Assembly (NCBI GenBank): GCA_018902385.1
Contig: JABSSW010000062.1
Coordinates: 124,001-188,000 of the forward strand
Length of the DNA stretch: 64,000 bases
Source: Physcia stellaris
Lineage: Eukaryota > Ascomycota > Lecanoromycetes > Caliciales > Physciaceae
Direction: 5' to 3'
A model generated the notes under the pieces. It saw only the letters and a program-made list of their open reading frames with translations. It had not been told where the DNA came from and did no database searches. Both the position numbers and the translations under genes were made by a program. This document shows positions 11,929 to 24,164 of this stretch, in pieces. Numbering within the stretch: position 1 is the first letter of the stretch; each line of letters begins with the position of its first letter.

Positions 11929-12719
11929 TCACTGTAACAGATACATACCAAATATGTGAAGACTGCTTCGCTCCTGCCACTTTCCAGCAAGGAATACAGC
12001 CTTACCAGCCCACTCATAAATTCCATTCTCGGTCATCCCAGTCTTCTGCATGACTCGCATACTCGCTGGGTTCTCTTCGTTTACAATCGCATAGACATAG
12101 AGTTTCGAGAACGGTGCCCAAAAAGACCGTGCCCTCTTGCTACAATCAAAGACTGCCTTAATTGACTCGGTCGCATACCCTTTACTCCATGCGACAGGTA
12201 GGAAATGGTATGCAAGTTCAACAGTCAGAGTCGTGGTGGCAGCCGCGGCTGGTATCAATAGGTTCTCGGGCAGCGGAAGGCTAATAGCATCCACCGACCT
12301 CAGATTGACAAGACCAGCGAATTTCGAAGGTGGTTTCTGTCGCTCCGCGGCTTGCAGATCATACCCTGGATCACCTGTGACCGTTTCGCCTATTGATTCG
12401 GCGATTATATGTACTGCATAGACCACTCTGTAAGACTTCTCCAACTGCTCGTTGGTTGGGAGAGCATTTTTCAAGACCTTCTCTGTGTCCTCAATTGATT
12501 TTGCCTGTCCATGTATGCTTTGCAGTGTCAATGGTGGAATCAATCGGGAAGATCGATTTTCCTATCGGTAATGCAAGTATGAGGGAGATCTTCTTACCTC
12601 CACCAAGTGGCCTCTTTATTACTACGTAATTCATGGCACCATTCGAGCTCCGCGCTCCCTCTATCGGCTTTGGTTACGAGAGTCAACTTCAATCGAGGCG
12701 TAAAGATAACGGGATCCAT
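11929..12719 (-). CDS. GNAT-family N-acetyltransferase (236 aa)
   Basis: Two exons, 12719-12598 and 12517-11929. The GTAAGA intron joins ...NKEATWW to SIHGQAKSIEDTE..., reproducing a continuous GNAT N-terminus starting MDPVIFTPRLKL. The acetyl-CoA fold is recognisable from the strand AGLVNLRS, the segment ELAYHFLPVAWSKGYATESIKAVF (motif A region) and the C-terminal VNEENPASMRVMQKTGM, typical of the RimJ/RimL-like subgroup of fungal GNATs. It would transfer an acetyl group from acetyl-CoA to an amine on a small molecule or protein N-terminus; the substrate is not predictable. Probably cytosolic, as there is no signal peptide. No lesions. Confidence 0.85.
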
Positions 12720-13308
12720 TAGATCAACTTTTTGGAGTGCTTTCCTACTGTCAGACTCCAAACGGAGGAGTAATTCTAAAAACCTTGTACTTTCGTAGAA
12801 CTGTATAGCACTATCCTGTGAGACCAGCAAAAGTGCCCGTAATACGGTAGCAAAGAAGAGGTAGCAGGCTGAACATCGGAACACGGATCGAGGGGACGCA
12901 TGGCAGAGAGAGCAGTGCTCGGAGTAGCGTCGGCCCGAAGCTACCGCAGTCTAATTTAGTTCCGTAAAATATCAGATTTGGCGTTGACGTCATCTCATGA
13001 CTTTGTGGTTCTTCGTTTGTATGCTCTATCTCTCTCAATGAACCGGTGTTCTCGCTCAGTTACAGAGATAATCACATGCTCATGATGCTTGAGATCATGA
13101 TGCCATGAGACTTTAGTGCGTTAATACTCAGAGACGTATGATAGGTAGTCACCGTATGCTGGCTTACGTGGGCTTGCAGGAGATGTGCGCCTTTGCATGT
13201 GCGCTCCCCGAAATTGCCCGCCACTTGACCCAGGGCCAGGCTTCGACTTTCACTGGTCTTCATGAACAATTATTTACTAAACAATTCTTCTGGACGGCAG
13301 TGTAAGAG
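12720..13308. other. Intergenic, no gene supported
   Basis: A minus-strand frame at 13038-12811 (MREIEHTNEEPQSHEMTS...) overlaps the GNAT upstream region but has no recognisable domain. It is left uncalled. This is a divergent promoter between the GNAT and Peroxidase_2 genes. Confidence 0.35.
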
Positions 13309-14303
13309 ATGACATCTCACTTCGAGATGCTTGAGCAACCTCCGGTCCTGCGAAAAGGAGAATACTATCCTCCCACCGCGGCGGATCGTCGAAGCCCATG
13401 TCCAGTCGTGAACGCCTTGGCAAACCATGGTTATATCCCGCGTGATGGTCGCAATGTAAGGTCAACTGAGCTGAATGCTGCAATGGCAGAACTTGGCGTG
13501 AGCTGGACTGTCAGGTCGTTCCTTACCTGGGGCTCTTGTAAGCAGACTTGCCGGACTACACTTTCTATCCAACCATGAACTCCTCTCTTCTAGGGTGTCA
13601 AATGCAACAAGACAGCTCGCCTCTCAAAGTGTCCTATGAATTTCTTATCAAAGCATGAAATTGATTGCTGACTCGAGACTGCCTAGATCTTGAGCACAAT
13701 AATCAAAGAGCAGGCTTTTGGGCCTCCGTCTACAATCCAACAAGCAACCTTTTCGGACGTTTCGGCTTACGGGATCCAAACCAACGAGATTCCAAGGGTA
13801 TTAAATGCCTAAATCTCGATCAGCTAGCACGACCCGATGCTGTTGAGCACGACGTCTCGCTTTCTCGTCGGGACTACGCCCAAGGAGACAATTGCACCTC
13901 TCAACCAGATTTGGTTGAAACCATCATCCGGTCCTCGGCGGATGGAAAAGTCATTACTACACAGGATTTCGCGGCTCTGCGATCCCAGAGATTGCAACAA
14001 CAGAAACAGGATAATCCTCATCTTAAGTTTGGGGGGTTTCACCTAATGACGACGTGTGGTCAGGCTGCCTTTATTCAAGCGGTATTCGGGGCTGGCTTTC
14101 CAAATTACAACGTTCCCGTGCCATACATGAAAGCTCTCTTTGAAGAGGAGAGGTTGCCCTTTCGGGAAGGCTGGAGGAGAAGGAAATTCTGGTCCGCGGG
14201 AATGCTCGAGTCACTCGTCCAGATTTTTCGGCTGCTTTTCACGTCCATGAAGAGGCTTAAGCAAGATCAGAAGCATGGAAGTCTCCTGTCATTGTATACT
14301 TAA
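13309..14303 (+). CDS. Heme-thiolate peroxidase, Peroxidase_2 (chloroperoxidase-like) family, 272 aa
   Basis: The N-terminal exon (13309-13537) carries the signature SPCPVVNALANHGYIPRDGRN. The Cys in PCP is the axial heme-thiolate ligand of this family. The second exon (13714-14303 in my model) carries LNLDQLARPDAVEHDVSLSRRD, with the EHD motif that holds the catalytic glutamate, followed by FGGFHLMTTCGQAAFIQAVFG. These enzymes (chloroperoxidases, unspecific peroxygenases) use H2O2 to oxidise or halogenate organic substrates. No signal peptide is seen, so an intracellular form is likely. The 176-bp intron is long for this window and could be two introns around a small exon; the join I chose keeps phase. 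The family call is secure, the exon boundary moderate. Confidence 0.85.
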
Positions 14304-14908
14304 GACATGACATCGCGCTAGAGAAGCCTTCTACGAGGACTAGAAGACTTAGTGCTCACTCTTTCAAGAAGTCGTGAGCTGTCTTGAATCATTAGAGAGT
14401 GTTGAACCTGTTCTCAATTTGGCTTCTGCGTATAGCTCTCACTGCGCACTACCCACAAACTGTATGTCTATAAATTTTTCGCTTCTCTGGAAATGTTCGC
14501 TATAGGCGATCAAAATCGTACTTGCCTCCATACACTATCCTAACAGGTAATACAGCTTCTCTTCTATTTGTGTGAGCTCATTACGTGTTTGCAGTATCTA
14601 CACCAGAACTCTCCTATAAACGTTTGGAAGTAGGTATCATAGGAATCGGGCGATGTAAGGTACTTCGTCTCATAGCTTTGACGCCAATTTCTCAGATGTT
14701 CTTTGGACGCGAGTCGACGAGGCATCTAAGGCTCTCAACGCCAATGAGATATCCGAGGTCATCATGGCCGAACCTGTAGCAATTCTGTTTAGCTGTATTG
14801 GGTAGACAGAATCCGGAGGTCACTAAAATAAAACAGTGAAACAGATGCATCGCGAGACTATCAGAATCCCTTTAGTCTGAAAATGAAGAAATATAGGTCC
14901 CAGAGCCA
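14304..14908. other. Intergenic, no gene seen
   Basis: 600 bp between convergent genes with no supported feature. Confidence 0.4.
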
Positions 14909-15717
14909 TCAAGAAGAAAGCAAGCCAAAGGCAGGATTATACCCAAAGAAATCCAATCCCCCTTCCTCAACATCCTTCAAAATCGCCAAAGCCTCTTCCA
15001 ACCTACTCATCTCATGGTCAGCCTCAGCATTCTCCTCAGCAACACGCACAGAAAGGACCTACCTCCCAACCTCCCGTTCCTGTTCCACAATCTCATCTCG
15101 CAACATCTCTTCACCAAAAACACTTCCAGCTTCAACATAACATCCCAACAACCTCTTCCGGATCGAGATACATGTCTCAAATTCCCTGTATACAGTAGCA
15201 GAGGGGAATAACCGAATGCGGTGATCTCGCATCAACTCAGCGAGTTCCTTGATACGGAATCTGGGTTCTGGGATCGTGCTGTAGGAGGACCGAAGGTGGG
15301 CTTCGAACCAAGGCAGGATGATATTGTCGATGGAGTTGAAGAGCTGGTTCGTTAGCTCGTGGACTTGAGGGGTCGTGAGCTGGCCTGATGGGTGGAGCGA
15401 TGGGATTGGAGAAGGGAGACGAGGGGGAGGAGATGTGGATGTGGGCATTTTGGGGGGATGCGAAGTGTGGAAGGATGCAGGTGCTGAGGCTTGTTTGGTA
15501 TCTTCTGCACGTTGGAAGAGGCTCCGTAGTTTGGGAAACCCCATTCCGTCGCTTTTAGAGTAATGGAGATAATACCGTTATCGAAGGTATGATGGTGAGG
15601 ACTCCCACGAGCGCCACTACGGTTTTTCATCTCGACAAGCTGTGTTTGTTCGGTAAGGAAAAGGCTGGCTTTGGGTTGCTGTGGCTTGTCCATGTCCGAT
15701 GCGAGGATAAAAAGCAT
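14909..15717 (-). pseudogene. Hypothetical helical protein with an in-frame TAG
   Basis: Two exons: 15717-15576, and 15504 onward, joined by a 71-bp intron. The N-terminus is MLFILASDMDKPQQPK (or the second ATG, 15693), followed by a Pro/Ser-rich stretch. A helical region follows (VHELTNQLFNSIDNIILPWFEAH..., RIKELAELMRDHRIRLFPS). The frame meets TAG at 15059-15061, giving 195 aa. Beyond the stop the same frame stays coding-like for about 50 codons (VAEENAEADHEMSRLEEALAIL...GGLDFFGYNP) before TGA at 14909. A sense codon was probably lost by G-to-A or C-to-T change. No family is recognised. It may still make the short product. Confidence 0.45.
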
Positions 15718-17262
15718 AGTGTTGTTTGTCAAGTAACAGCGTCATCGTCATCGCCAGCAGAACACGTTTGCGCCTTATGTCGTAGACTCAGAATTATACC
15801 GTTGATGTGCTGACTGATCGAGATGTCCTCAAAGATAGCCTGATCTTTAGAGTGGGCAATATTTGTTCTCAACTATGGTGCTCAATTCTGTCAATGACCG
15901 TCAGTTCCTGTGGCCACGCCAGTCGCAACGCGCAGGAATCTTCGACCAGAATGTCATCGGCTACATGGAGGGTGGACACGTCAGATCATGACAACAACAG
16001 TTTTTCAAACCAGCATGAGGGGATACTTATGGAAGAAAGCAACGTTCTAATTGTAAGAGACCTTCAGCTTCTTGCACTAGAAGATCTTGATCTCTGTCAA
16101 GGTTCCATGCTTCTCAAATGTTGTTCCACTTGCTGTAGAACGTAAACCGTTAGTGTATGAACAGACAGGAAACTAAGCTCCTGTTCGAGATGGGGAATTG
16201 TGACTGGCGCATATCTTGAAATGTCTCCCCTTTTGATTTTAGATCACGACCGCTATGATTGTCACTGATTATATTTTACTCATGGAAAAACGACTGATTG
16301 CTCTTCGATCTTCCCAATGTGTGAAAGATGGCTCAAACTGTCAGCATGAGTCACGCCCCGATACCCAGAGCCTCAAGATCATCGACATAATCCACTTTCT
16401 TACACTATTTTATCACGTTACCGACTGCAACATTGACGCGATCTGATCAGTCTTTGACCATTGTTCGAGAAGGAGTAGGCCCGCCGATGAAAGTCGTCAT
16501 TGCCTTCAAGCCTTGAGCGACTCTCAAGCTCGGGCGTGAACTCCAATTTGCCTCCAAATTACTCCGCGCCAGCGCATAGATAGAATGAAAAGTTCGATCA
16601 AGTTTTGAAACAAGTTTCGACTCATTTTTTCATTCCCACTCCTGAGATTACGCTTAATCATCTGGACACAGATCTGGTACTTCTCCTGCGATCACAAATC
16701 TACCACGGATTGCATGAACTCAACGCCATGATAGGAGTGCGGCAACTCTATCAGCCTGTTCATAGAGGACGGATCCAGTATCAATTGCAGAGAGTCTGAG
16801 CAGGCTAGAGAATAGACCAGCGCTCTGCCCAACTGACTGAGATGTACTCTATATTGGGGTCGCCGCATCTTTCTACCCGAGTACCGGGTCATTCAAATAT
16901 CAGTCGATGAACTTAAAGCCTTGTGCCGTCCTGTTGGCTGTCCATGGACGGGACTTAGGAAGCAGGTTCGCGAGTTGGGTTGATTTCAGATCAACGAATA
17001 CTCGAGCGGTTTTCATTGAGAGTGAATTACTCGGCCTATTCTCTTCAGTCGCATACATGCACACCAAGAGGATCTTCAGCATTAAGTCGTTGCATAGTCA
17101 TCGCTAATGATGACTAAATATTGCGGAAACGCCGCCTTCACTCCCACATTGTGTTACTGCGCAGGTATATTCGCAGGTTTCAAGTCTTTTTATCCCTGGC
17201 AACGGCATGTGGTCGTACTCAATTGCGTCCAGAAACTCCAGTTCTGCATTACATCCACACTT
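15718..17262. other. Intergenic, no gene seen
   Basis: 1.5 kb of short, unsupported frames on both strands. Confidence 0.4.
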
Positions 17263-18639
17263 CTAAGGAGGATGTGCGTCCGCTCCATGGAAGATTGTCC
17301 ATTGGCTCACGCAAGAGAAGTCAATGCCCTGAGCCGAAACCGTAAACAACTGCTGCCCCTCTGGTGGTTGATAGTAATGAAACTGCTCCAAGTCATTCCA
17401 CGCTTCAAGCTGTGTGTTCCACATGCCATTGCAAGTCGCCGCCCCGTCGAACAATTGGCGGCCGGTGGTGTAGCCTTTCTGCAAGAGGTTGTGGAGGATT
17501 TCGTTCTGGGGCCTAAGGTCGGCGGTCCCGCCGTTGGGGACGATATTGTAATCGGCATTGCTGTTGTTGCTGTGCCAATCAGTCAAAGCGGGGTCGTCGG
17601 TGATGCATTCCCCCATGCTGTTGTAGCTCACAGGGCAAGTTAGATAATGATGCGCCATGAAACCAAACATTGCATTCGCATCGAGGGCCTTAGATACCAG
17701 GTACGTCTTGAGCGCCTGATCGAGGCCATCCGTCTCTTTATCGATAGATGGTGGACTTGGATTTGAGAACTGCCCATGAACGACGAATGCCAGGAACGTC
17801 GGTACATCGGTCATCACCTCATGCAACGCGGCATTGATACGTCCTCGAATCTGCTTATCCAGTGTTCCAAGGCTGTCCGAAAGAGAAGCCATTTGCCACA
17901 GCTGTGAGTCGGTAGTGTCTTGCGGCCAGAGAGCTTTGACGGTCCCGGGCGCTTGCTGGAGGCCAGTGATGAGCACGCTGGCGGCTGTTGCAGCGACTTT
18001 CCCCACCACTGCGGCTTCCGGTGCACCGAGAAACGCCAGGCCGAGTGTGAGGCCAGTGAGTATTTCGTTGAGTTTACCACTAGCCTTCTTCTTCGGGTCG
18101 ATTTCTTGGATGATACCGTCAACCGCGGTTTGTGCTTGAGTTGTGGCGTAGGCCATCGCGGTGTACCACGACGAGAAGAAGAAGTTAAGTGCTATGGAGT
18201 CATTAGACACTCTATAGTTCCGAGATATAAACTTCATGGAGCAGATTTACCTACCGTAAATATTGAAAATGATATAGTGTACCTGTGCTGTCATATGGAC
18301 GTCGTTGGGTATTGAGGCCAGTGTGGGAGAGAATGCACAGGACGAAAGTTCGGTACAGTCAGAGCCTGATTGGGGTTGATTCATGCGCAGGAAACAAGTC
18401 GTCCACGCTTCCGTTGCGCCGCAGCACTTGCCTGTAGTTGGGCCTGGAGGACATACTGGTGTTGTTTTGTTCCAATTTGTCACGTATGTCGTGAGGTCGA
18501 GAAGATCCCAGCAGGAGGGATCAATGCCAGCATTGGGGTCTTGACATGTTGCAAGATCTCGAGCCTGAACTGACTCCACGGGCGCAGCTGCAATACTTGT
18601 AATCAATACTTGTACGAAGATACCAAGAAAGAATCCCAT
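17263..18639 (-). CDS. Secreted protein of unknown function (437 aa, one intron)
   Basis: Exons 18639-18255 and 18191-17263. The GTAGGT donor and CATAG acceptor join ...HYIIFNIY to ALNFFFSSW in phase. The start at 18639 yields a signal peptide (MGFFLGIFVQVLITSIAAAPV). Early cysteine-rich motifs (ATCQDPNAG, PSCWDLLD, GKCCGATEAWTTC) precede an Ala/Gly-rich hydrophobic segment (LNEILTGLTLGLAFLGAPEAAVVGKVAATAASVL, described here in part) that could be a pore-like or membrane-associating helix. The C-terminal third has further cysteines and Trp-rich stretches (GMWNTQLEAWNDLEQFHYYQPP). I believe similar proteins recur in ascomycete secretomes without assigned function. A host- or surface-interaction role is only inference. 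Confidence 0.7.
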
Positions 18640-19673
18640 GATGCATATTGGGGACAGGTGATCGTGGAACAAGTGAACGAATTTTACCTTTGCATAAAGG
18701 AAAAAGGGAGAAGGGTATTGATCGCAGTTATATACATCATGATATTTCCGTTCCGAAACATAGATTCGAGTCGAAGAAGGTCTGAGTCAAATAATGAAGC
18801 TTTTGTTTCGTATTGTCCCATTTTGACTACGGGTCGCTTGTAGGAAATTAGTCCGAGTGGCTGTGTTTCGGGATATGGTGTTGGTCAATGCATCGTAGTA
18901 GGTCTTGCGGGACGAGTGCGGGTAGATCACCGGGTTGATCTAAATTCAGGCGGACAGTGCCTATTGTCGTAGAATTAATGAAACACTGCGGTGCTGGTAT
19001 GGATAGACTACATTAGGACTCGGAACATCTCAGGGTCTTACTGTGTAAGACAGAGACGTACGACAGACCCCTGGCTTTCAAAATCAAGAGTGACAACATT
19101 AGCACCAGTCACTGGATGGTACGTCTTGCCAACGGCTGTATCTCGCACAGGGAGAAGTGAGCTTGAGCACTCGCTTCAGAATCCTGCCCAATACGAAAAA
19201 CAAAAGTCTTTCGTGTCGGCCTAGCTTTGTTCGATCGCTTTTGATCCTGTTCAGGAACGCACGGTGACAAGCCAGCGACGGGCTAATCATTTGGTGGACT
19301 AAGCTGGAAGACGCGTTGGAACTTGCATAATCTGCTGTCTGCGGTGGCTAAACAGTATACCAGTATACCTAGTGGTCAAGAGGAAGGTCCGATTAGAGCT
19401 CTTACTTAAGCCAATGGTTGCGCAAGGTTACCTTTGGGCCCCCAGAACAGCCAGAACTCACGACGAAAGGGGCGTTCCCCGCATCCCCCTCTATCATCGT
19501 GCATCCGCTCCACTAGGACTAGCAATCTTAAAGACCAGAGGCTTTCCAGGTCGAAAATCTTTCATGTAAAACAAAAAAAAGTCTATTCTCTGAGTATTTT
19601 TTGAAGCGTCTGAGACAGATCGGTCATACATTTGCGCGCGTACGTGCACAAACCCACACAATTACGCTCACTC
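18640..19673. other. Intergenic, divergent promoter region
   Basis: 1 kb between the divergently transcribed secreted-protein and TupA-like genes. No further gene is supported. Confidence 0.4.
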
Positions 19674-20783
19674 ATGGCATCCATGTTGTGGGATCCCAAA
19701 TTTCCACGTGATGGACCATATGTGAAAGTTGAAGAAACCTATTTTGGATCTTCTGGGAAATCAGAGACACCCCTAAAGCTTCGCATCGCCACCGGTGGTG
19801 CTGGCCAGTCTGGGCTTGTCAAGGCTTTGGCTGACGCTTTTATTGATGACCATGTAAAGGGAACTGGCTGCGAGCCTTTCTCGGTTGGATGGCTCAAGTC
19901 AGATACTGCAGGCTCTTTCAACTATCTGGCCCAAGCATCTGCTGACCTTAGCATCACTTATCACAAGGTGGCTGAAGAGATCGCAAAGGACCAGGGTGTA
20001 TGGGATCGGCGAGTCTATGCTTGGAGAGACCATTTCATGCTTGTTGGTAAGTGGTGCTCGTGAATATCGTTACTTCGTTCCTTTCCTACACTTTCGGGAT
20101 ACACTTAATTGCCTAAGAGTGGGATTAGTAGCATATCAAAACTTTCTTACAACCACTGTGCTCTTTAGGACCCAAATCTAATCCTGCGAAACTATCCACC
20201 GACGGCAAGCAGAGCATTCACACATTGTTCACCCAGCTCTTTCGCGGTGCAGTCGAGTCCAATAATAGTATCAAGTTCCTGAGCCGGTTTGACAAGTCCG
20301 CTACAAATTTAAAAGAGAGTAGCATCTGGACCGCCATCGGCCAAGTACCCTGGGCGTATCCATACTCTTTCTTCTATCACGTAGTATCAGCTTTTCCATT
20401 CCAAGCCCTTGAAGCGGCGGCCAAGCTTGGCGAGTATCATCTCGTGGATTGGGGAACATGGAATGGGGTCGAGCAATGGGTTAGGGATAATATGATGATT
20501 TATGTGAGTCTCTCAAGCTTTGCAGTCTGCACCTGGCAGCCCCATAACATGGCTCTTCTTCAAAATTAACATAGGATACTAGTATCTGGCCAAGGATGAT
20601 GATCCTGAGATGTTGAACCCGGCACGGGTGCTCGTTGGCACCCACGGGAAAAACAAAGATATGACCAACGCGTTCGCCGATTGGATTATCAAGGATGATG
20701 GAGGTCAGAAGGTTGTGAGCGAGTTCGCGGTGAACGGAGTTGTGCTGTACACCAAGGCGCCGAGAGATACATTGGAGGGTTGA
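19674..20783 (+). CDS. TupA-like tungstate/molybdate-type solute-binding protein (302 aa, three exons)
   Basis: Exons 19674-20046, 20169-20503 and 20583-20783 join in phase. The product matches the periplasmic-binding-protein fold of bacterial TupA-type ABC importers, which bind tungstate: LRIATGGAGQSGLVKALADAF (strand-loop-helix, partial), a lobe with ADLSITYHKVAEEIAKDQGVWDRRV, the crossover DHFMLVGPKSNPA, FLSRFDKSATNLKESSIW, and the C-terminal GGQKVVSEFAVNG. Bacterial members are exported; this one starts MASMLWDPKFPRDGP with no signal peptide, so it is probably cytosolic and has no transporter partner in the window. Fungal homologues of this bacterial family exist (I recall annotations in Aspergillus). 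The two introns show it is a resident fungal gene, probably of bacterial origin. Ligand identity is untested. Confidence 0.8.
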
Positions 20784-22690
20784 AACATTCAGCCCACCGA
20801 TCAATGGTCTTTGTTCTCGCCCTACCTGGCAGACGCATGTGTACACCAATGGCTGCCAGTGCAAATTGGTCCAGTGTCGTTGTTCGCTGCCCCAGCTTCC
20901 TCGGGTACCTCTACCGCCGTCGATTTAGATTCAATCATGTGCTCTTTCAGACCAGTCTAGACAAGCCTTGGCCATTGCAGTCCAGCCAGTGAGCTTCGAC
21001 CGATATGGCTTCAACATATGCACCTGTCGGTGACCTCTTCGAAGGACAACCCGGCACTTCTCCGTAGATTTCGCATCGCATGAGAATTTGATTCCTGGCG
21101 TGCCTTCATTTGTTAACCCTTTACCTCTTGTGCCTCATACACCCCACAAGGGCTGCTTCTTTTGGACCAACAACCCAACCAGCGATAGCATTCTTTGCCC
21201 CATATGCGCGGTAGACTGTGAGAGAGGTGTCATGCAGCTGAGAGTAGCATACCAGTGCTTTACATCCACCAGATTATTCGAAGTTCATTTCGGATCGAAG
21301 GCCAGGAAACCCGAGCTTCACATCACGCGTTCTCGACATACGATAGAACTGTGTGACGGGAAGGAGGAGGTTTCGAGCTGAATGGAGAGTTGAGCTAGAG
21401 GGCAATTCGATAGAGCTGCATCTGCAGAGGGTATAGGGACGCTGGTCACTGCAACAAAAGATAAGCAACGAGAGGAGTAGACATGGTGCAGGCCCAGAAT
21501 CCATGGCCTGGAGCTTTTGCGCAAGAGCATACTGGGGCCGCACCTTTGCAAGTGTGTTCACCTGTTCAAGGTTTCCTGGCGTGATAACGGGGCGTATGAC
21601 TTTATTCAAGTCGACATCCCCTGCCCTCAGACTCCAGAATGTGTGGGGCACTTACAGAACGCGTTTGGCGAGACGATGTCTAGGATATCCTGATCGCAGC
21701 ACCTTGAATGGCGGATTCTGACGCCTGGCGCCTGGGCAAGAGTAAGAGTACCGAGGAACCTGAGAGTCCCGAACAATGGAACAAGTCACGCTGCTATGGC
21801 GGCATGACCCGCGTACTGGTGCCAGCAGAGTTCCAGGCGAAATGGAAAGGAATCGAATTAATATTGGGGTTGAAGGCAGGCTTGGGCAAGTTCGGCTAGA
21901 GTTGAGTATCCCCGTGGCGCCTCGGCTAAAGTTGCTCATAAAGCAAAATGGTAAAACTCCCGTCAAGGACTTGTACCTCAACAATGATCGAGATGGCCAC
22001 AAAGCTGTAGACTACCTTCAATCCATTCTGCTTATCTCTTTGGCTCATTGTGACCGGCAATCCTCCTTCAGATATTCCGCGGGTGAACCAAAACAAGATC
22101 TGGTATTTTGATGACCAGAAGTGGTCAATGCTTTCATTAGCACCATGCTTCTACATACGTGCGAGTACGATGATGGCATAACAAGGGCGCTGCAGCATCT
22201 GAGGATGGAGCCATCAATGAAACCACCGGTGATTGGCTACACCCACTTACCTATACACGTCGGTAGCGGCAAGACCGATAACGTGTCAGGAAGCTCAATC
22301 TGCGGTGCAGCCATCCATCTCTTGCTAGGCTAGCCTCAAAGCACAAAGTAACCCTCGAAATGCTCTATGCATAGAACATGACTCACGACACAGCTCTCCC
22401 CTTTTCCACTTTGTCCATACAGTGATCTAAGCTGGACCTTGTTGTACCAACTAGTGATGATACATGGCGCCCGTTAATTTGAAGCTGAAGGCTTGTAAGA
22501 CCCTACAGAACATGGTACGTATGATCGTCAACTACTATGGGTTTCGCGGGAATTGAACGACGTTGATGTCTTCATGCTTTCTCTTTCCGCGTCAACTGCC
22601 CTCCTAGTTTGGCCTTAGACTGGTACATGGCGATTTTGTAAGTCAATATATGGCAGCGTCGCAATTTGCGCACGGAAGCTTCAGTGGCTT

Positions 22691-23041
22691 ATGCACGACC
22701 CGGATAGAATACTCGCGACTAAGGATTCCGAACGAGCAGATGAGCGACGAATGTATGCGTTGTTCTGGGTTTGTCCAAATGTTTCATCTTTGAGCCGCGT
22801 CTTGTTGGAGAAACTGGAAGAATCTCAGGACTACGGCTGTGCTTTCATCTTGGACAAGATACTCGATGAAAGTTCAAGAATTCGATCGGCAGCGGTCAAA
22901 GATGGTGAAGGCTTACTACTTGTTTGGTGGGCAGGAAGATCTTTACATCCGATGGGCATAAGAGTCCCTCTCCGAAGCATCGCACGATTATTATTCTTGC
23001 GTGCTGTTGGACAAGAGCATAGCCACTACCTTTTATGGTGA
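22691..23041 (+). CDS. Doubtful hypothetical ORF (116 aa)
   Basis: Opens with an ATG (MHDPDRILATKDSERADERR) and contains a plausible helical stretch (LSRVLLEKLEESQDYGCAFILDKIL). No family is recognised and no splice partners were found. It could be a remnant or chance. Confidence 0.2.
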   Translation: MHDPDRILATKDSERADERRMYALFWVCPNVSSLSRVLLEKLEESQDYGCAFILDKILDESSRIRSAAVKDGEGLLLVWWAGRSLHPMGIRVPLRSIARLLFLRAVGQEHSHYLLW

Positions 23042-23200
23042 TAATCAATGGGTTCGTTGTCTCTTCTAGGGTGTAGACCACTTTGTAAAGTCTAACATGT
23101 GTCTTTTATCCCATGGTCTGGTAATAAGTGGTGCTAATTTTTAGGATACATCGACAGATCTACGATTACCCGACTTAGAACGAAATCAGAAGATGATGTT

Positions 23201-23232
23201 GTCTTCATGTCGTCTTCATATCGTCTTCATGC
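23201..23232. repeat. Short tandem repeat, 11-bp unit x3
   Basis: GTCTTCAT followed by GTC, ATC and GCG, three consecutive copies. Confidence 0.8.
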
Positions 23233-24129
23233 GATTTTTATATGCTTTGTGCCAAACACGGGTAAACGTGTTATCATATTGAGTGTATCGACTGCGATGC
23301 ATGGGAGGTAAAATAGAACCACACCAGCCCATGCGATAGGATGAACTTGATCTCACAAGGGAGTTTGCACCAATTCAGACCTTCAAAGCAGATGCCGACG
23401 GAGCGATATGCTCAACTCCGTCACTGTCTACGCTGTGTCACCTGGCATCATGCGCTGTGGCTCTTTCTCGATACTCTCTGATGCTTGAAAATCGGGAAAT
23501 TCGAAGAATTACTACTCATATTTCCAAGCAGATCGCTGTACACATAGTAGCTAAAGTTGACCCACTACTACAAAACTAGCTAGATTTTGACATCTCTTCG
23601 GGTTTGAAGAAACGGACACCAGATGCAAAGGAAGCAGTGAAACACCTGACCCTCAAGAGCGTTTGTCGGGATGAAAACATGCCGTCTAATCGCCGAAATG
23701 ACTAATATCTGTCCGAGTACTCCTTAAAGTGAGCAGCCACAAGCTTTTATGCCCTAACGCCGCTGGTGTTATCTCCGAAGCCCCCTAAATCCCCCATATG
23801 TATATATGGTCATGAGTTTTCCACTGTATTTTCAATCAAGCATCGAATCTGGCTTGATAATCAAGCTCGTTTACTCTTGCAGCATCATCATCATAGCTTT
23901 CGCATTCAAGGGGAACAGTATTTCGCCAACACACCAACATGGCCGAGAACATTCGCATCCAAAAGGTCGCCATCGTGGGTGTAAGTTGCTCACATCTCCT
24001 TACCTATCTTGGATGCTTCTTACGTCCACTACCAGGCCAGCGGCCATCTAGGCAAGCACTTCGTCGAGGAGCTGCTAAAAGCCGGTAACATTACCATCAC
24101 AGCCCTGACTCGCTCAACCAGCAACAGTA

Positions 24130-24164
24130 CTTTAAGGGCGGCTGGGGGGTTTGCAAAATGGTCC
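24130..24164 (+). repeat. Left terminal inverted repeat of the MITE-like element
   Basis: Starts CTTTAAGGGCGGCTGGGGGG and is preceded by TA. Confidence 0.9.

Larger units (their letters stand above)
20784..23938. other. Gene-poor 3.1-kb region
   Basis: Only weak frames. The longest plus-strand candidate is 22691-23041, described separately. A short 11-bp repeat lies at 23201-23232. A TATA-like tatatatgg near 23800 precedes the NmrA-like gene. I see no transposase or other recognisable relic. Confidence 0.4.

Noticed and set aside
19674-20783. TupA-like gene as bacterial contamination
   Set aside because: It has two fungal-type introns that keep phase and is embedded between fungal genes.
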